Positions 26,762 through 34,261 of a stretch of DNA of 64,000 nucleotides are shown here, piece by piece. The first letter of the stretch is position 1. Each line of letters opens with the position of its first letter. Made by a program: the position numbers and the translations under genes. The stretch comes from Candidatus Omnitrophota bacterium (GTDB taxonomy: Bacteria > Omnitrophota > Gorgyraeia > Tantalellales > Tantalellaceae), in the NCBI GenBank assembly GCA_014728045.1, contig WJMH01000015.1, forward strand, positions 210,479 through 274,478, read 5' to 3'. Below the pieces are notes generated by a model, which saw nothing but the letters and a program-made list of their open reading frames with translations, searched no databases and had not been told where the DNA came from.

Positions 26762-27447
26762 TCCTTTTCTCTGAACTTGTACCCTATTCCCCTTACGGTC
26801 TCTATCGCGTCGCCTGCCTTGCCCAGCTTTTCACGCAAGCGCTTGACATGGGTATCGACCGTCCGTGTGGTAACATCGCTGGCTATATCCCATACGTCGT
26901 TCAGCAACCGTTCCCTCGACTGCACCCTGCCGGCCCGTTTCATCAGCGTGCCCAATAGATCGAACTCCATGGGGGTGAGCGTGACCTCTTTCTTGTCGAC
27001 CGTCACCATATGCCGGGATATGTCGACCTTGAGCTTGCCGGACTTGAGAATGTCCGCTTTGGGCTCAGGCTTTGTCACTCTTTTCAGTATCGCCTTGACC
27101 CGCAGAATGAGCTCGCGTGGGCTGAAGGGCTTGACTATATAATCGTCCGCGCCCAGCTCGAAACCAACTACCCTGTCGACTTCCTCGCCCTTCGCCGTCA
27201 GCATGACAACGGGGATATTGGAAAGCTTCTCATCCTGTTTTATTCTTCTGCATACTTCAAGACCGTCTATCTGCGGGAGCATTATATCCAGGAGGATAAG
27301 GTCGACCGGGTTCCTGTCAAGGACCTCAAGAGCGTTCTCCCCCGTCGATGAGACGGCGCATTCGAATCCGGCCTTTTCGAGGTTATATTTGACGAGCTTC
27401 GCGATATCCTTGTCGTCTTCAATGATAAGTATCCTCTTTTTCGCCAT
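26758..27447 (-). CDS. phoB: Phosphate-regulon response regulator PhoB
   Basis: A 229-residue OmpR-type regulator: receiver domain 1-120 with the D11/D12 pocket, phosphoacceptor D54 and K103-region KPFS, then a winged-helix DNA-binding domain (about 130-227) with LTPMEFDLLGTLMKRAG and TRTVDTHVKRLREKLG. Phosphorylated by PhoR, it should bind the three 11-base-phased Pho boxes found in this window. Its own promoter has near-consensus -35 and -10 boxes, so basal expression should not need PhoB. First gene of phoB-phoR. Confidence 0.94.
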   Translation of the reverse strand: MAKKRILIIEDDKDIAKLVKYNLEKAGFECAVSSTGENALEVLDRNPVDLILLDIMLPQIDGLEVCRRIKQDEKLSNIPVVMLTAKGEEVDRVVGFELGADDYIVKPFSPRELILRVKAILKRVTKPEPKADILKSGKLKVDISRHMVTVDKKEVTLTPMEFDLLGTLMKRAGRVQSRERLLNDVWDIASDVTTRTVDTHVKRLREKLGKAGDAIETVRGIGYKFREKD

Positions 27448-27505
27448 TGGTCAGTCTCCGTTTCTTTTATGTTACCCTAACAGGGTCTATCAGCAACTTA
27501 CAAAT

Positions 27506-27534
27506 ATCATACAAAATCATCAATGAATTGTCCA
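27506..27534 (-). promoter_or_regulatory. Promoter of phoB-phoR
   Basis: TGGACA (27534-27529) and TATGAT (27511-27506) with a 17-base spacer on the minus strand. A CCCTgttAGGG hairpin and a GGAG ribosome site lie between it and the phoB start. Confidence 0.7.
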
Positions 27535-27588
27535 CCAGTTATTGGCCTTATCCCATCGGGTTTTCAGCGTATTACGCAGGAAAAGGAA

Positions 27589-27642
27589 TTCACAGGACCA
27601 TGACACGGCATTCACACTAACGTAACAGAATGTGTATATACT
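27589..27642 (+). promoter_or_regulatory. Pho box with -10 element facing right into a gene-free region
   Basis: Plus-strand hexamers TTCACA (27589), ATGACA (27600), TTCACA (27611) and GTAACA (27622) recur at exact 11-base steps, then after nine bases a TATACT -10 (27637-27642). Geometry and repeat words match the Pho boxes of the pst and porin operons. Transcription would start near 27649 and run toward the converging gene at 27861. It is the best-preserved of the three boxes. Confidence 0.8.
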
Positions 27643-27648
27643 GTACGG

Positions 27649-27830
27649 CGGTATTTTCGCTCTAGTGAGCGCCATACAGAAGAGCAGGACGTGGGGAAAA
27701 GAAAAAAGGGCACAGTGGAAAAGTTGGATGAAGCCCGCGCGTTATATTACGAAACTGGTAAAAACTCTCTCCTTAAGACCTATCAATGATAATGTTCAGA
27801 CGGATCCCCCGGTAACATGCGGGGTCTATG
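27649..27830 (+). ncRNA. Predicted phosphate-starvation transcript (small RNA or micropeptide mRNA)
   Basis: Region expected to be transcribed from the plus-strand Pho box. It has a structured 5' end and an open frame 27715-27789 starting with GTG, four bases after AAAAAAGGG, encoding 24 residues that begin MEKLDEARAL and end at TGATAA. The 3' end is not defined; a GC-rich hairpin near 27802-27826 lacks a clear T tract. Existence is inferred from the promoter only. Confidence 0.35.
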
Positions 27831-27860
27831 ACGTGAATGAAATAACCAGCCTATACGGAT

Positions 27861-28715
27861 CTATTCTCCGGAGATCTTTTCAAGCCTGCCCCCTTTGAAA
27901 TACAGGCAGTCGCCGTAGGGGTATATCCATTTCTGTCGGCCTCCGGAAAGGTCCTCTATTTTCGCGGGGCTTCCCCAGCTCATCTGCACCTGGCCGGAGG
28001 TCATGCCCGGCTGGATCATGTGTCTCTCAAGATAGTTCTTGGTCATCTCATCCCATTTTTCCGGATCATCCCTGGAAAAATTATCCCATAACCTGTTGCG
28101 CGAGCGCATGCTCCTTGGAACGTTGGTGCCGCTGAGGTTGAGTTCGACATAACCCTTCTGTTCATATTCATTCTCGAGGATGAACCTTACCGGGGTGGTA
28201 TTGCTCCAGCCTGGTTCGACGTCCACGACCGTGAGAGAAGAATATTTAGGCGCGTAAACCGGCTCGTAGGAATCGGTAGCTTCCTCATACCTCAGCATGT
28301 TCTCCTTGAGGTGCCAGAGTTTGCTGCCCGAGAACTCCTCTCTGGCGTTCTCGATATCCCTGAGGGGGATAAGCCCTTCTATGCAGCCGGTATTAGTTAC
28401 AGCTTCGTAGAGAGTGCCGTCGTCGGAGCGGAAACGCACGGTGAAATTATCCTCGTCCTGGATATCTATATCCGTGACAGTAACGGTCTTGCCGACGCAT
28501 TCGGCGTAAGAGGGGCTTCTCTTGCCGTCCCCATCCACTATATTGATGTTAACGTACTTGAATTTCCTGAGGTTCATCGGCTTGGGATGGAAAACGAACT
28601 TTTCGCCGCGCCAGGTCCCGGCGGGCCTGCAGGAATACACGTTCTGGGGCGCGTTATCCGCAAAAACGGTACCCGAGAGGAACAGAATGATCAGGATAAA
28701 CGAAAGCTTCTTCAT
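27861..28715 (-). CDS. Secreted protein with C-terminal BamE/SmpA-like segment, unknown function
   Basis: A 284-residue protein with a clean signal peptide (about 1-19, ending VFAD). Most of it has no family I recognise. The last 60 residues (MIQPGMTSGQVQMSWGSPAKIEDLSGGRQKW split by PGMT and WGSP) resemble the small outer-membrane-lipoprotein fold seen in SmpA/BamE domains, where a G-M-T-x-x-Q-V motif starts the first helix. No lipobox cysteine is present, so it is likely periplasmic. The promoter ends six bases before the ATG, which implies a leaderless mRNA. Confidence 0.8.
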   Translation of the reverse strand: MKKLSFILIILFLSGTVFADNAPQNVYSCRPAGTWRGEKFVFHPKPMNLRKFKYVNINIVDGDGKRSPSYAECVGKTVTVTDIDIQDEDNFTVRFRSDDGTLYEAVTNTGCIEGLIPLRDIENAREEFSGSKLWHLKENMLRYEEATDSYEPVYAPKYSSLTVVDVEPGWSNTTPVRFILENEYEQKGYVELNLSGTNVPRSMRSRNRLWDNFSRDDPEKWDEMTKNYLERHMIQPGMTSGQVQMSWGSPAKIEDLSGGRQKWIYPYGDCLYFKGGRLEKISGE

Positions 28716-28721
28716 ATTTGC

Positions 28722-28750
28722 ATTTTAGGCAGGCTGGATGAGTATGTCAA
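28722..28750 (-). promoter_or_regulatory. Consensus promoter giving a probable leaderless mRNA
   Basis: TTGACA (28750-28745) and TAAAAT (28727-28722), 17-base spacer, minus strand. Only GCAAAT separates the -10 from the ATG at 28715, so the start point falls at or next to the start codon and no ribosome site exists. Confidence 0.65.
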
Positions 28751-28800
28751 ACGAATATTGCGTGAACATCGCGGGTGGAGTATGACGCGGCAGATCTCTG

Positions 28801-29514
28801 TCATTCCTCCGCGTTTTCGCCGGTTCTTTTCCGGAGCGCTTCCAGGAATGATCCGTTCACCGGGAAGCCAAGCGCAAGAGCCTTCTGGACGTTCTGGCGG
28901 CTCTTATCGTATTCGCCCTTGTAATAATGGGCTATCGCCCTGCTCTGGTAAGAGGGTGCGTAATCCGGGTCCAGTTCAAGGGACCTGGTGAAATCCTTTA
29001 TGGCCAGGTCGTACTTCTTCCGTGAAATATACAGAACTCCCCTGTTGTAATAGGTCTTTATAAGACCCGGGTCGATCTGGAGGGCTTTAGTATAATCCTC
29101 TATCGCCCTGCCGGTAAGACCTTTCACGGCATAGACGTTCGCCCGGCTGTTATAAACATCCACATCCCCGGGAGCGAGCCGCTGGGCTCTGTCAAAATCC
29201 GCTATCGCCTTATCAAGCTGCCTTTTATGGTAAAAGACAACACCCCTGTTATAATAAGCCTTCGGGTTCTCCGGATCCAGCTCGGCCGCCCTGTCCAGGT
29301 CCTTGAGCGCGAGGTCATACTCGCCTTTCATTATGTAAGAAGCGCCTCTTTTTATGAGCGCGTCGGTATCGTCCGGATCTATCTCAAGCACCTTGTTCAG
29401 AAGGGAGATAGCCTTGTCATAATGCTTGAGGTCCTCCCCCTCCCGCGTGAAGGCCTTTTTACAGAGGCCCAGCAGCATGGAGAGACACATCAACCCTATC
29501 AATAGATACTTCAT
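28801..29514 (-). CDS. Exported TPR-repeat protein
   Basis: A 237-residue protein with an N-terminal hydrophobic segment (about 3-18) and about five tetratricopeptide repeats (from residue 30 to 215), each with the A-x-x-Y-x-x-x-G pattern followed by A-I/L-x-D-x-x-x-A-x-x-L-x-P. It is a protein-interaction scaffold in or at the periplasm. A cysteine near residue 18 follows LLGL, which is not a good lipobox. It overlaps the cupin gene by four bases. Confidence 0.85.
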   Translation of the reverse strand: MKYLLIGLMCLSMLLGLCKKAFTREGEDLKHYDKAISLLNKVLEIDPDDTDALIKRGASYIMKGEYDLALKDLDRAAELDPENPKAYYNRGVVFYHKRQLDKAIADFDRAQRLAPGDVDVYNSRANVYAVKGLTGRAIEDYTKALQIDPGLIKTYYNRGVLYISRKKYDLAIKDFTRSLELDPDYAPSYQSRAIAHYYKGEYDKSRQNVQKALALGFPVNGSFLEALRKRTGENAEE

Positions 29515-29846
29515 CCGGATAACCTTTCGCCCGCGGGAGAGACCACGTACACGTACCTAAGAGGTCCTCTTCCCGCGTTAATGACATCATGGGGTGTATC
29601 GGGAGGTATATAAACAACGCTTTCGGCTTTTGCCATGAGCGGCTCACTCCCCTCACAACAGACCCGGGCTTCACCCTCCATTATGACCAGCGCTTCTTCC
29701 CTTTCCTTCGTGCTGTGCCTGCCGACCGATCCGCCTTCTTCCAGCTTCACGTATCCGGATTTCATGCCTGAGGTTGCCGGGCGGCCTTCAAGGAGGCGCT
29801 GGCGCGATCCATCGTCTTTTATTCTGACCGCTTTAGGTCCAGTCAT
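29511..29846 (-). CDS. Small cupin-domain protein
   Basis: A 111-residue single cupin barrel. Motif 1 is GRHSTKEREEALVIMEG (H43, E47, E50 as likely metal ligands) and motif 2 is VYIPPDTPHDVINAG with the histidine. It should bind a metal; small cupins of this size are often sugar- or metabolite-binding enzymes or sensors. The gene begins four bases after larB and overlaps the TPR gene, so it belongs to the lar operon here. Substrate unknown. Confidence 0.85.
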   Translation of the reverse strand: MTGPKAVRIKDDGSRQRLLEGRPATSGMKSGYVKLEEGGSVGRHSTKEREEALVIMEGEARVCCEGSEPLMAKAESVVYIPPDTPHDVINAGRGPLRYVYVVSPAGERLSG

Positions 29847-29850
29847 ATGC

Positions 29851-30588
29851 TTACTTCCTGTTAATCAGGGATGCCATGTACCCGGCACCGAAGCCGTTAT
29901 CTATATTAACGGTCGCCACCCCGGGCGCGCAGCTATTGAGTACGGTAAGTAGCGGCGCGAGGCCCCTGAAATTAGCCCCGTAGCCCACACTTGTCGGAAC
30001 GGCGATCACCGGACGGCCGACCAGTCCCCCGACCAGGCTAGGCAGGGCGCCGTCCATCCCCGCGACCACTATCACGACATTGGCCCGGGCGAGCTTTTCG
30101 CGGTTCGCCAGCATCCTGTGCATGCCGGCGACACCTATATCATAAGAGCGGTCCACGCGGTTACCCAGTATCTCCGCGGTAACTGCCGCCTCCTCGGCAA
30201 CGGGTATGTCAGAAGTCCCCGCCGAGGCCACCAGGATGGTCCTGCCGCTCTTTCGGCGTTTTCTTCCGGCAAAGACTATCGCAGCTTCGGGATAGTAGAC
30301 TGCTTCCTTCCTCGTTTTTTTCACCGCCTGGTAAATATCATGGTCCGCCCTCGTAGCCATGATGGTCGAATCCTTCCTCTTACCGAATATCGCTGTTATC
30401 TGCTCGCAGCTCTTGCCGCTGCAGAAAACGACTTCCGGGAACCCTTTTCTCAGGTCCCGGTGGGTATCTATCTTAGCAAAACCCATATCATCGAAAGGGA
30501 AGGCCCTCAAGGCCTCCAATGCCCGATCCGTGCTGATCTTGCCGTCCTTTACTTCTTTGAGGATCTTCCTTATCTGGCGTTTTTCCAT
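29851..30588 (-). CDS. larB: LarB, nicotinate adenine dinucleotide carboxylase/hydrolase
   Basis: A 245-residue protein whose C-terminal two thirds are PurE-like (AIR carboxylase fold): VASAGTSDIPVAEEAAVTAE, VVIVVAGMDGALPSLVGGLV and PTSVGYGANF are typical of LarB. In the known pathway LarB carboxylates nicotinic acid adenine dinucleotide and cleaves it to pyridine dicarboxylate mononucleotide, the first step to the nickel-pincer cofactor. It overlaps larE by one base (TAATG). larA and larC are not in the window. Confidence 0.93.
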   Translation of the reverse strand: MEKRQIRKILKEVKDGKISTDRALEALRAFPFDDMGFAKIDTHRDLRKGFPEVVFCSGKSCEQITAIFGKRKDSTIMATRADHDIYQAVKKTRKEAVYYPEAAIVFAGRKRRKSGRTILVASAGTSDIPVAEEAAVTAEILGNRVDRSYDIGVAGMHRMLANREKLARANVVIVVAGMDGALPSLVGGLVGRPVIAVPTSVGYGANFRGLAPLLTVLNSCAPGVATVNIDNGFGAGYMASLINRK

Positions 30589-31406
30589 TAGAGTGCCTCG
30601 TCCATGCTTCCTGTGCGATAACCTTCCGGGTCTATCACGACCTTTTCGTAACCGAGTTTTTCAAGTTTCTCTATAATAATAAACTTTTCGGGGCTTTTCG
30701 TCAATTCGCATGCCTCGCCGGGAAGGACTTCAACCCTCGCTCCCCCAGCTGAGACGCGTACCCTTACCGCGGAGAACCCCATCGATCTTATCATCTCCTC
30801 GGCTTTCGCTACCCTCTTTAGTTCTCGGGTATCTATCTGCATCCCGTAAGGGAACCTTGTCAGAAGGCAGGACTGCGAAGGCGCCTGCCAGTTCCCAAGG
30901 CCCTTTTGGCGGAGTAACTCCCTTATCCGGTCTTTTCCGAGGCGGGCTTCGGCGAGGGGGCTCCTTACGCCCATTTCATTTCTCGCGCGGCTGCCCGGCC
31001 TGTGCATCTGTTCGTCATCAGCATTAGTGCCTTCAACAATGAACCTTGAACCCTTTTCCCCGGCTATTTCGGCAAGCTGCGCGAAAAGGCTCCTCTTACA
31101 GTAATAACATCTTTCCGGCAGGTTATGCGCCACGTTCTCATCAGAAAGTTCGGTCGAATCAATAAAGATGTGTTCGACACCAATTCCCGCGGCTATTTCC
31201 CTTGCCCGGGGCGCTTCTTCCGGGGATTTTGCCGGAGATACCGCTGTAACCGCTATCACCTCTCTCCCCAGGGCGTCCGTTGCGGCCTTGAGTAGCAGCG
31301 TACTGTCAATGCCTCCGGAAAACGCTACCAGAACGCTCTTCATGCTCCGCAATATCTCTTTGAGAGACGAGTATTTTGAGGGATTTCTGCTGCACATGGA
31401 TATCAC
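30588..31406 (-). CDS. larE: LarE, sacrificial sulfur transferase
   Basis: A 272-residue PP-loop enzyme. SGGIDST (about 30-36) is the ATP-binding loop, and C180 in the SQSCLLTRFPYG segment is in the position of the cysteine that donates its own sulfur in lactobacillar LarE. The second family segment YYCKRSLF is also present. It adenylates and thiolates the LarB product in nickel-pincer synthesis. The start at 31406 is GTG; an ATG three codons later is equally possible. Only one cysteine sits in the active-site segment, so it looks like the sacrificial, not the Fe-S cluster, type. Confidence 0.92.
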   Translation of the reverse strand: MISMCSRNPSKYSSLKEILRSMKSVLVAFSGGIDSTLLLKAATDALGREVIAVTAVSPAKSPEEAPRAREIAAGIGVEHIFIDSTELSDENVAHNLPERCYYCKRSLFAQLAEIAGEKGSRFIVEGTNADDEQMHRPGSRARNEMGVRSPLAEARLGKDRIRELLRQKGLGNWQAPSQSCLLTRFPYGMQIDTRELKRVAKAEEMIRSMGFSAVRVRVSAGGARVEVLPGEACELTKSPEKFIIIEKLEKLGYEKVVIDPEGYRTGSMDEAL

Positions 31407-31409
31407 AGA

Positions 31410-32381
31410 TCAGAACTCGCGGCCTTTCCCGGAATCCTTGACCGCCACCAGCTCTATCGGATAAGGCTCGAAAAACGTCTGTTGCATAAGGTATTCTTCC
31501 CTGAACCTGACAATAAAGGACCTCAGCAGACTGACCGGAACGCTGAGGGGTACCTGTTCCCGTCGGTATTCTTCAAGTGAATTAAGGAAGAACCTTTTTT
31601 CGTCCTCGGTGAGCTCCTTTGAAAAGTACCCCAGCCCGTGCATCATCACGTTGATGTTCTGGGTGTATTTCGGGGGTTCGCCAAGAGCCCTGCCGAGGTG
31701 TTCCCTGTATTGGGAGAAAACCTCCGCGGCGGGCTTTTTTTCATGGTTAGCCACGACCCTGCCCATCAGAGCCAGCTCCTCCTGGTCGTATGCCATCAGG
31801 AGGAATTTGTTCCGCGCGTGGAAATCCACCAGGTCCTTCATCTGGCGCCGGTCCTCTATGCCGCGGAAGGAAGCGAGGGTAAAGATCTTGGTGAGGAAAT
31901 TCTCCCTGAGATTGTAATTGGTTAGACGTCCCTCGGTCTCAACGGCCAGAGCGGGATATCTATCGATAACCTCCCTGGCGAAGAAACCGCTGGTCTTCTT
32001 TATGACGTTATTGGCTTTGAGACCGGGATATACCTTGACATCCTTCAGTCCGCAGGAAGGAGACCTATCCTTAAGGATGAACCCGTCCATCCCCTCAAGA
32101 GAGCGGACGTATTCGCGCGCGTAGTCCCGCATAAGGTCCGTCACGTCCCTCCCGGTATTAAGCTGCGCCAGACGGAAAGAACCATCGGTAAAAATTATCC
32201 TGATCGGGTCCCGGGGCACGCCCAGGCCTATATCCGCCTCGGGGCAGGTGGTTATGTACTCAACATGGGGCTTGAGCTTCTCAACGAATTTATCGGGTAT
32301 GATCGCCCCGTTCCACCTGCACGCTTCGAAACCCAGGCATCTGCTGGCAAAAACCCTCGGTTTGGGGAACTTCTTATTCAT
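31410..32381 (-). CDS. DUF523-DUF1722 fusion protein (YbgA-like C-terminus)
   Basis: A 323-residue two-domain protein. N-terminal DUF523 (about 8-150): SRCLGFEACRWNG, TTCPEADIGLGVPR, LKDRSPSCGLKDVKVYPG, with cysteines that probably bind metal or a cluster. C-terminal DUF1722 (about 190-310): FHARNKFLLMAYD, MHGLGYF, PLSVPVSLLRSF. The fusion is common in bacteria and has been linked to DNA repair or sulfur/metal chemistry, but no activity is established. Overlaps the ferritin-like gene by eight bases. Confidence 0.9.
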   Translation of the reverse strand: MNKKFPKPRVFASRCLGFEACRWNGAIIPDKFVEKLKPHVEYITTCPEADIGLGVPRDPIRIIFTDGSFRLAQLNTGRDVTDLMRDYAREYVRSLEGMDGFILKDRSPSCGLKDVKVYPGLKANNVIKKTSGFFAREVIDRYPALAVETEGRLTNYNLRENFLTKIFTLASFRGIEDRRQMKDLVDFHARNKFLLMAYDQEELALMGRVVANHEKKPAAEVFSQYREHLGRALGEPPKYTQNINVMMHGLGYFSKELTEDEKRFFLNSLEEYRREQVPLSVPVSLLRSFIVRFREEYLMQQTFFEPYPIELVAVKDSGKGREF

Positions 32382-32850
32382 ATTTGCTTCGCAGCTGCCT
32401 CAAATAGAGCAGGTGCTTTTTTTCCTCGTCGATCAGTGTCTGTATCGTGCTCTTGTTACCGTTCTCCACGTTCTTCATAAGCTCGCTGAAAAAAAGGATC
32501 GCGTCCTTCTCGAATTCCATGCCCCGTTCTATAGCCTCTCGGGGAGAGGATATCTCCTTAGTGTAAGCATCCGGGGTAAGCTCCTTGTACAGCTTATCGT
32601 CAACAAGGGCTTCCATGTATCCGGCCAGTTCCCCTGAATACCTTTCCGGGATCTCCTTCTGCTTGAGGTCTGACCTTATCCGGGTGAACTTGTCTATATG
32701 TTCCTGCTCCCAGTCGCGCAGATTACCGAAAAGCTCCTTGAGCTCTTCATCATCGAACTGCTCGGCCGTGAGCGCGTAAAAATCCCTTCTTTTTTTCTCT
32801 TTCTCGATTCCCATGTCTACGACTTCGGCTACATTAAAGATATTCGACAT
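32374..32850 (-). CDS. Ferritin-like/rubrerythrin-type diiron protein
   Basis: A 158-residue four-helix protein. Likely iron ligands are E17 or E15 in MGIEKEKKRRDFY, E48-H54 in DWEQEHIDKF, and E112-region plus EKKHLLYLRQL near the C-terminus, giving E-ExxH-E-ExxH. No C-terminal rubredoxin cysteines are present, so it is the short erythrin type. Such proteins reduce peroxide or store iron in anaerobes. It follows an isolated stretch of minus-strand genes with small stress proteins. Confidence 0.85.
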   Translation of the reverse strand: MSNIFNVAEVVDMGIEKEKKRRDFYALTAEQFDDEELKELFGNLRDWEQEHIDKFTRIRSDLKQKEIPERYSGELAGYMEALVDDKLYKELTPDAYTKEISSPREAIERGMEFEKDAILFFSELMKNVENGNKSTIQTLIDEEKKHLLYLRQLRSKYE

Positions 32851-32963
32851 CTCATCCTCCTTGATTGGATCGTTTCCGGCAACAAGCGTTATTATACCAG
32901 TTATCTTCCCCGATTAAAAACAAAATGCGTCCTGAGGAGCACGCCCGTGAGGCTGCCGTAAAT

Positions 32964-33278
32964 TCAGGAAAGGTCGCCGAACCATCCGTCATAGAACCTT
33001 TTCATATGGTCGTAGATCTCCTTGTCCATATCGACCCCCTGGACCTCTTCTACGGCGAAGGAGAACCGGTAATTCGCGCAGTATGTCATTATGGTCTCGT
33101 AGGCGGAGCTGATCTTTTTGAAGGTCTCCTCGCATTCGGCTTTTTCCTCTTCTTCGCATTTATCCGGATGATATTTCAGGGACAGCTTCCTGTAAACGTC
33201 CTTTATCTCGTACAGAGTTGCGCTCTCGCCGAGCCCCAGGATTTTCCTGGCATCATTTATCTTTTTGAAATCCGTCAT
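32964..33278 (-). CDS. Small J-domain protein
   Basis: A 104-residue protein with a J domain (about 7-70): DARKILGL, LYEIKDVYRKLSLKYHPDKC with the HPD tripeptide that stimulates DnaK ATPase, and a helix IV-like SSAYETIM. The short C-terminal tail (EVQGVDMDKEIYDHMKRFYDGWFGDL) has no zinc finger, so it is a specialised co-chaperone rather than DnaJ. The start follows GGAG; an upstream in-frame start adds eight residues. Confidence 0.9.
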   Translation of the reverse strand: MTDFKKINDARKILGLGESATLYEIKDVYRKLSLKYHPDKCEEEEKAECEETFKKISSAYETIMTYCANYRFSFAVEEVQGVDMDKEIYDHMKRFYDGWFGDLS

Positions 33279-33314
33279 TCTGCGATCTCCTTTTTTGCTC
33301 AAAGCAACGAACCC

Positions 33315-33518
33315 TCACCCAAGGTCCTGGTCTATCGACCCGTCGGGCAACATGTTATCCGGGTGGGGTGCTCCTTTCTCTTCGAGGTCCTTCCTTACGC
33401 ACCCGGAATTATCCCCTAAACAGTATTCCTTTATCCATTTTTCATCCAGCATCCCTTTTTGCCAGAAATACTTCATCGGGCATACATCGAACCATTTGCA
33501 CGCGTTTGTTTCTGCCAT
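33315..33518 (-). CDS. Small four-cysteine protein, unknown function
   Basis: A 67-residue soluble protein with cysteines 7, 13, 33 and 40 in the order CKWFDVCPMKYF ... EYCLGDNSGC and an ending of PHPDNMLPDGSID. I recall proteins of this look in several anaerobes and archaea; the four cysteines could hold zinc or an iron-sulfur cluster. It sits four bases after the methyltransferase gene, in the same operon. Confidence 0.75.
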   Translation of the reverse strand: MAETNACKWFDVCPMKYFWQKGMLDEKWIKEYCLGDNSGCVRKDLEEKGAPHPDNMLPDGSIDQDLG

Positions 33519-33521
33519 GAG

Positions 33522-34148
33522 TCACTTCTTTCTGGCGACCACGACCCAGTGGCAATCGGCTTGCCAGCTCTCCACCGCGTAGCCTTTCGCTGCGAGCCAC
33601 CTGAGAGCGTCCTCTTCGCCTAAAGACTTATTCTCATGCTCCCTGCCTTCGGCGTGGTGCGCCCTTTCGACTATATCCATGCCCTTTTCGTTGAAATCCG
33701 CCAGGACCAGCTTGCCCCCTTTCTCGAGCACCCTGTCTATCTCCGAGAAGACCTTTTCGATTTCCTCCATGTGATGCAGTGCGTCTACCATGAACACGCA
33801 GTTGAAGCTGGCATCCTCGAAATCCAGCCTGCCGGCGTCCATGATGAATAGGCGCACCCGATCCAGCAGGCCCTCTCCTGCCAGATTCAGCGCCGTAAGC
33901 CTGAGCATCTCTTCGTCCCTGTCCAGCGTCGTGAGATCATATCCCGCTCTTGCCAGGGCAAGTGCCATTATTCCCTTGCCGGAAGCGATATCCAGTATGT
34001 TCCCGTCGGGATCTCCGGCTTTTTCTAGGATGAAGCGGCGGCTTTTCTGGAAATCCAGCCCCCGGTCCATGTAAAAACTGTTCCTTTCTTCGAAGAGGAT
34101 GCGGTTTTTAAGTATATCCTCCTTCGTTAAATCCGGTTTGTATTCCAT
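33522..34148 (-). CDS. Class I SAM-dependent methyltransferase
   Basis: A 208-residue Rossmann methyltransferase. Motif I is NILDIASGKGIMALALA (about 52-68), the acidic end of strand two is LDRD, and motif IV/V reads CVFMVDALHHMEEIEKV. It belongs to the UbiE/Methyltransf_11 group; substrate not predictable. It begins a small operon with the four-cysteine protein and the J-domain protein. Confidence 0.85.
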   Translation of the reverse strand: MEYKPDLTKEDILKNRILFEERNSFYMDRGLDFQKSRRFILEKAGDPDGNILDIASGKGIMALALARAGYDLTTLDRDEEMLRLTALNLAGEGLLDRVRLFIMDAGRLDFEDASFNCVFMVDALHHMEEIEKVFSEIDRVLEKGGKLVLADFNEKGMDIVERAHHAEGREHENKSLGEEDALRWLAAKGYAVESWQADCHWVVVARKK

Positions 34149-34199
34149 GACTTCACGCCTTTCCGCCCGGATCGGGAAAGATCCGGATCAGGGCCTCAT

Positions 34200-34237
34200 A
34201 AAAAAAGGGCCCTGCACACGCACAACCTACAGGGCCC
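34200..34237 (-). terminator. Terminator of the MscS-like channel gene
   Basis: GGGCCCTG and CAGGGCCC form an eight-base stem, followed on the minus strand by TTTTTTT. It separates the channel gene from the methyltransferase operon. Confidence 0.9.
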
Positions 34238-34261
34238 CCGGGAACGATCCTTCCAATAGGA

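Larger units (their letters stand above)
27448..27860. other. 413-bp gap between phoB and a secreted-protein gene
   Basis: No convincing protein gene lies here, but two regulatory signals do: the minus-strand phoB promoter and, back to back with it, a plus-strand Pho box. To the right of the Pho box the DNA could make a short transcript with a structured 5' end (CGCTC/GAGCG hairpin inside GTAT/ATAC), one tiny ORF and a GC-rich hairpin near 27802-27826 without a T tract. Confidence 0.6.

Noticed and set aside
27632-27898. 88-codon plus-strand frame in the phoB gap
   Set aside because: It begins with GTG without a ribosome site, overlaps the end of the converging secreted-protein gene and has no recognisable composition; the transcript itself is kept as a finding, not this frame.
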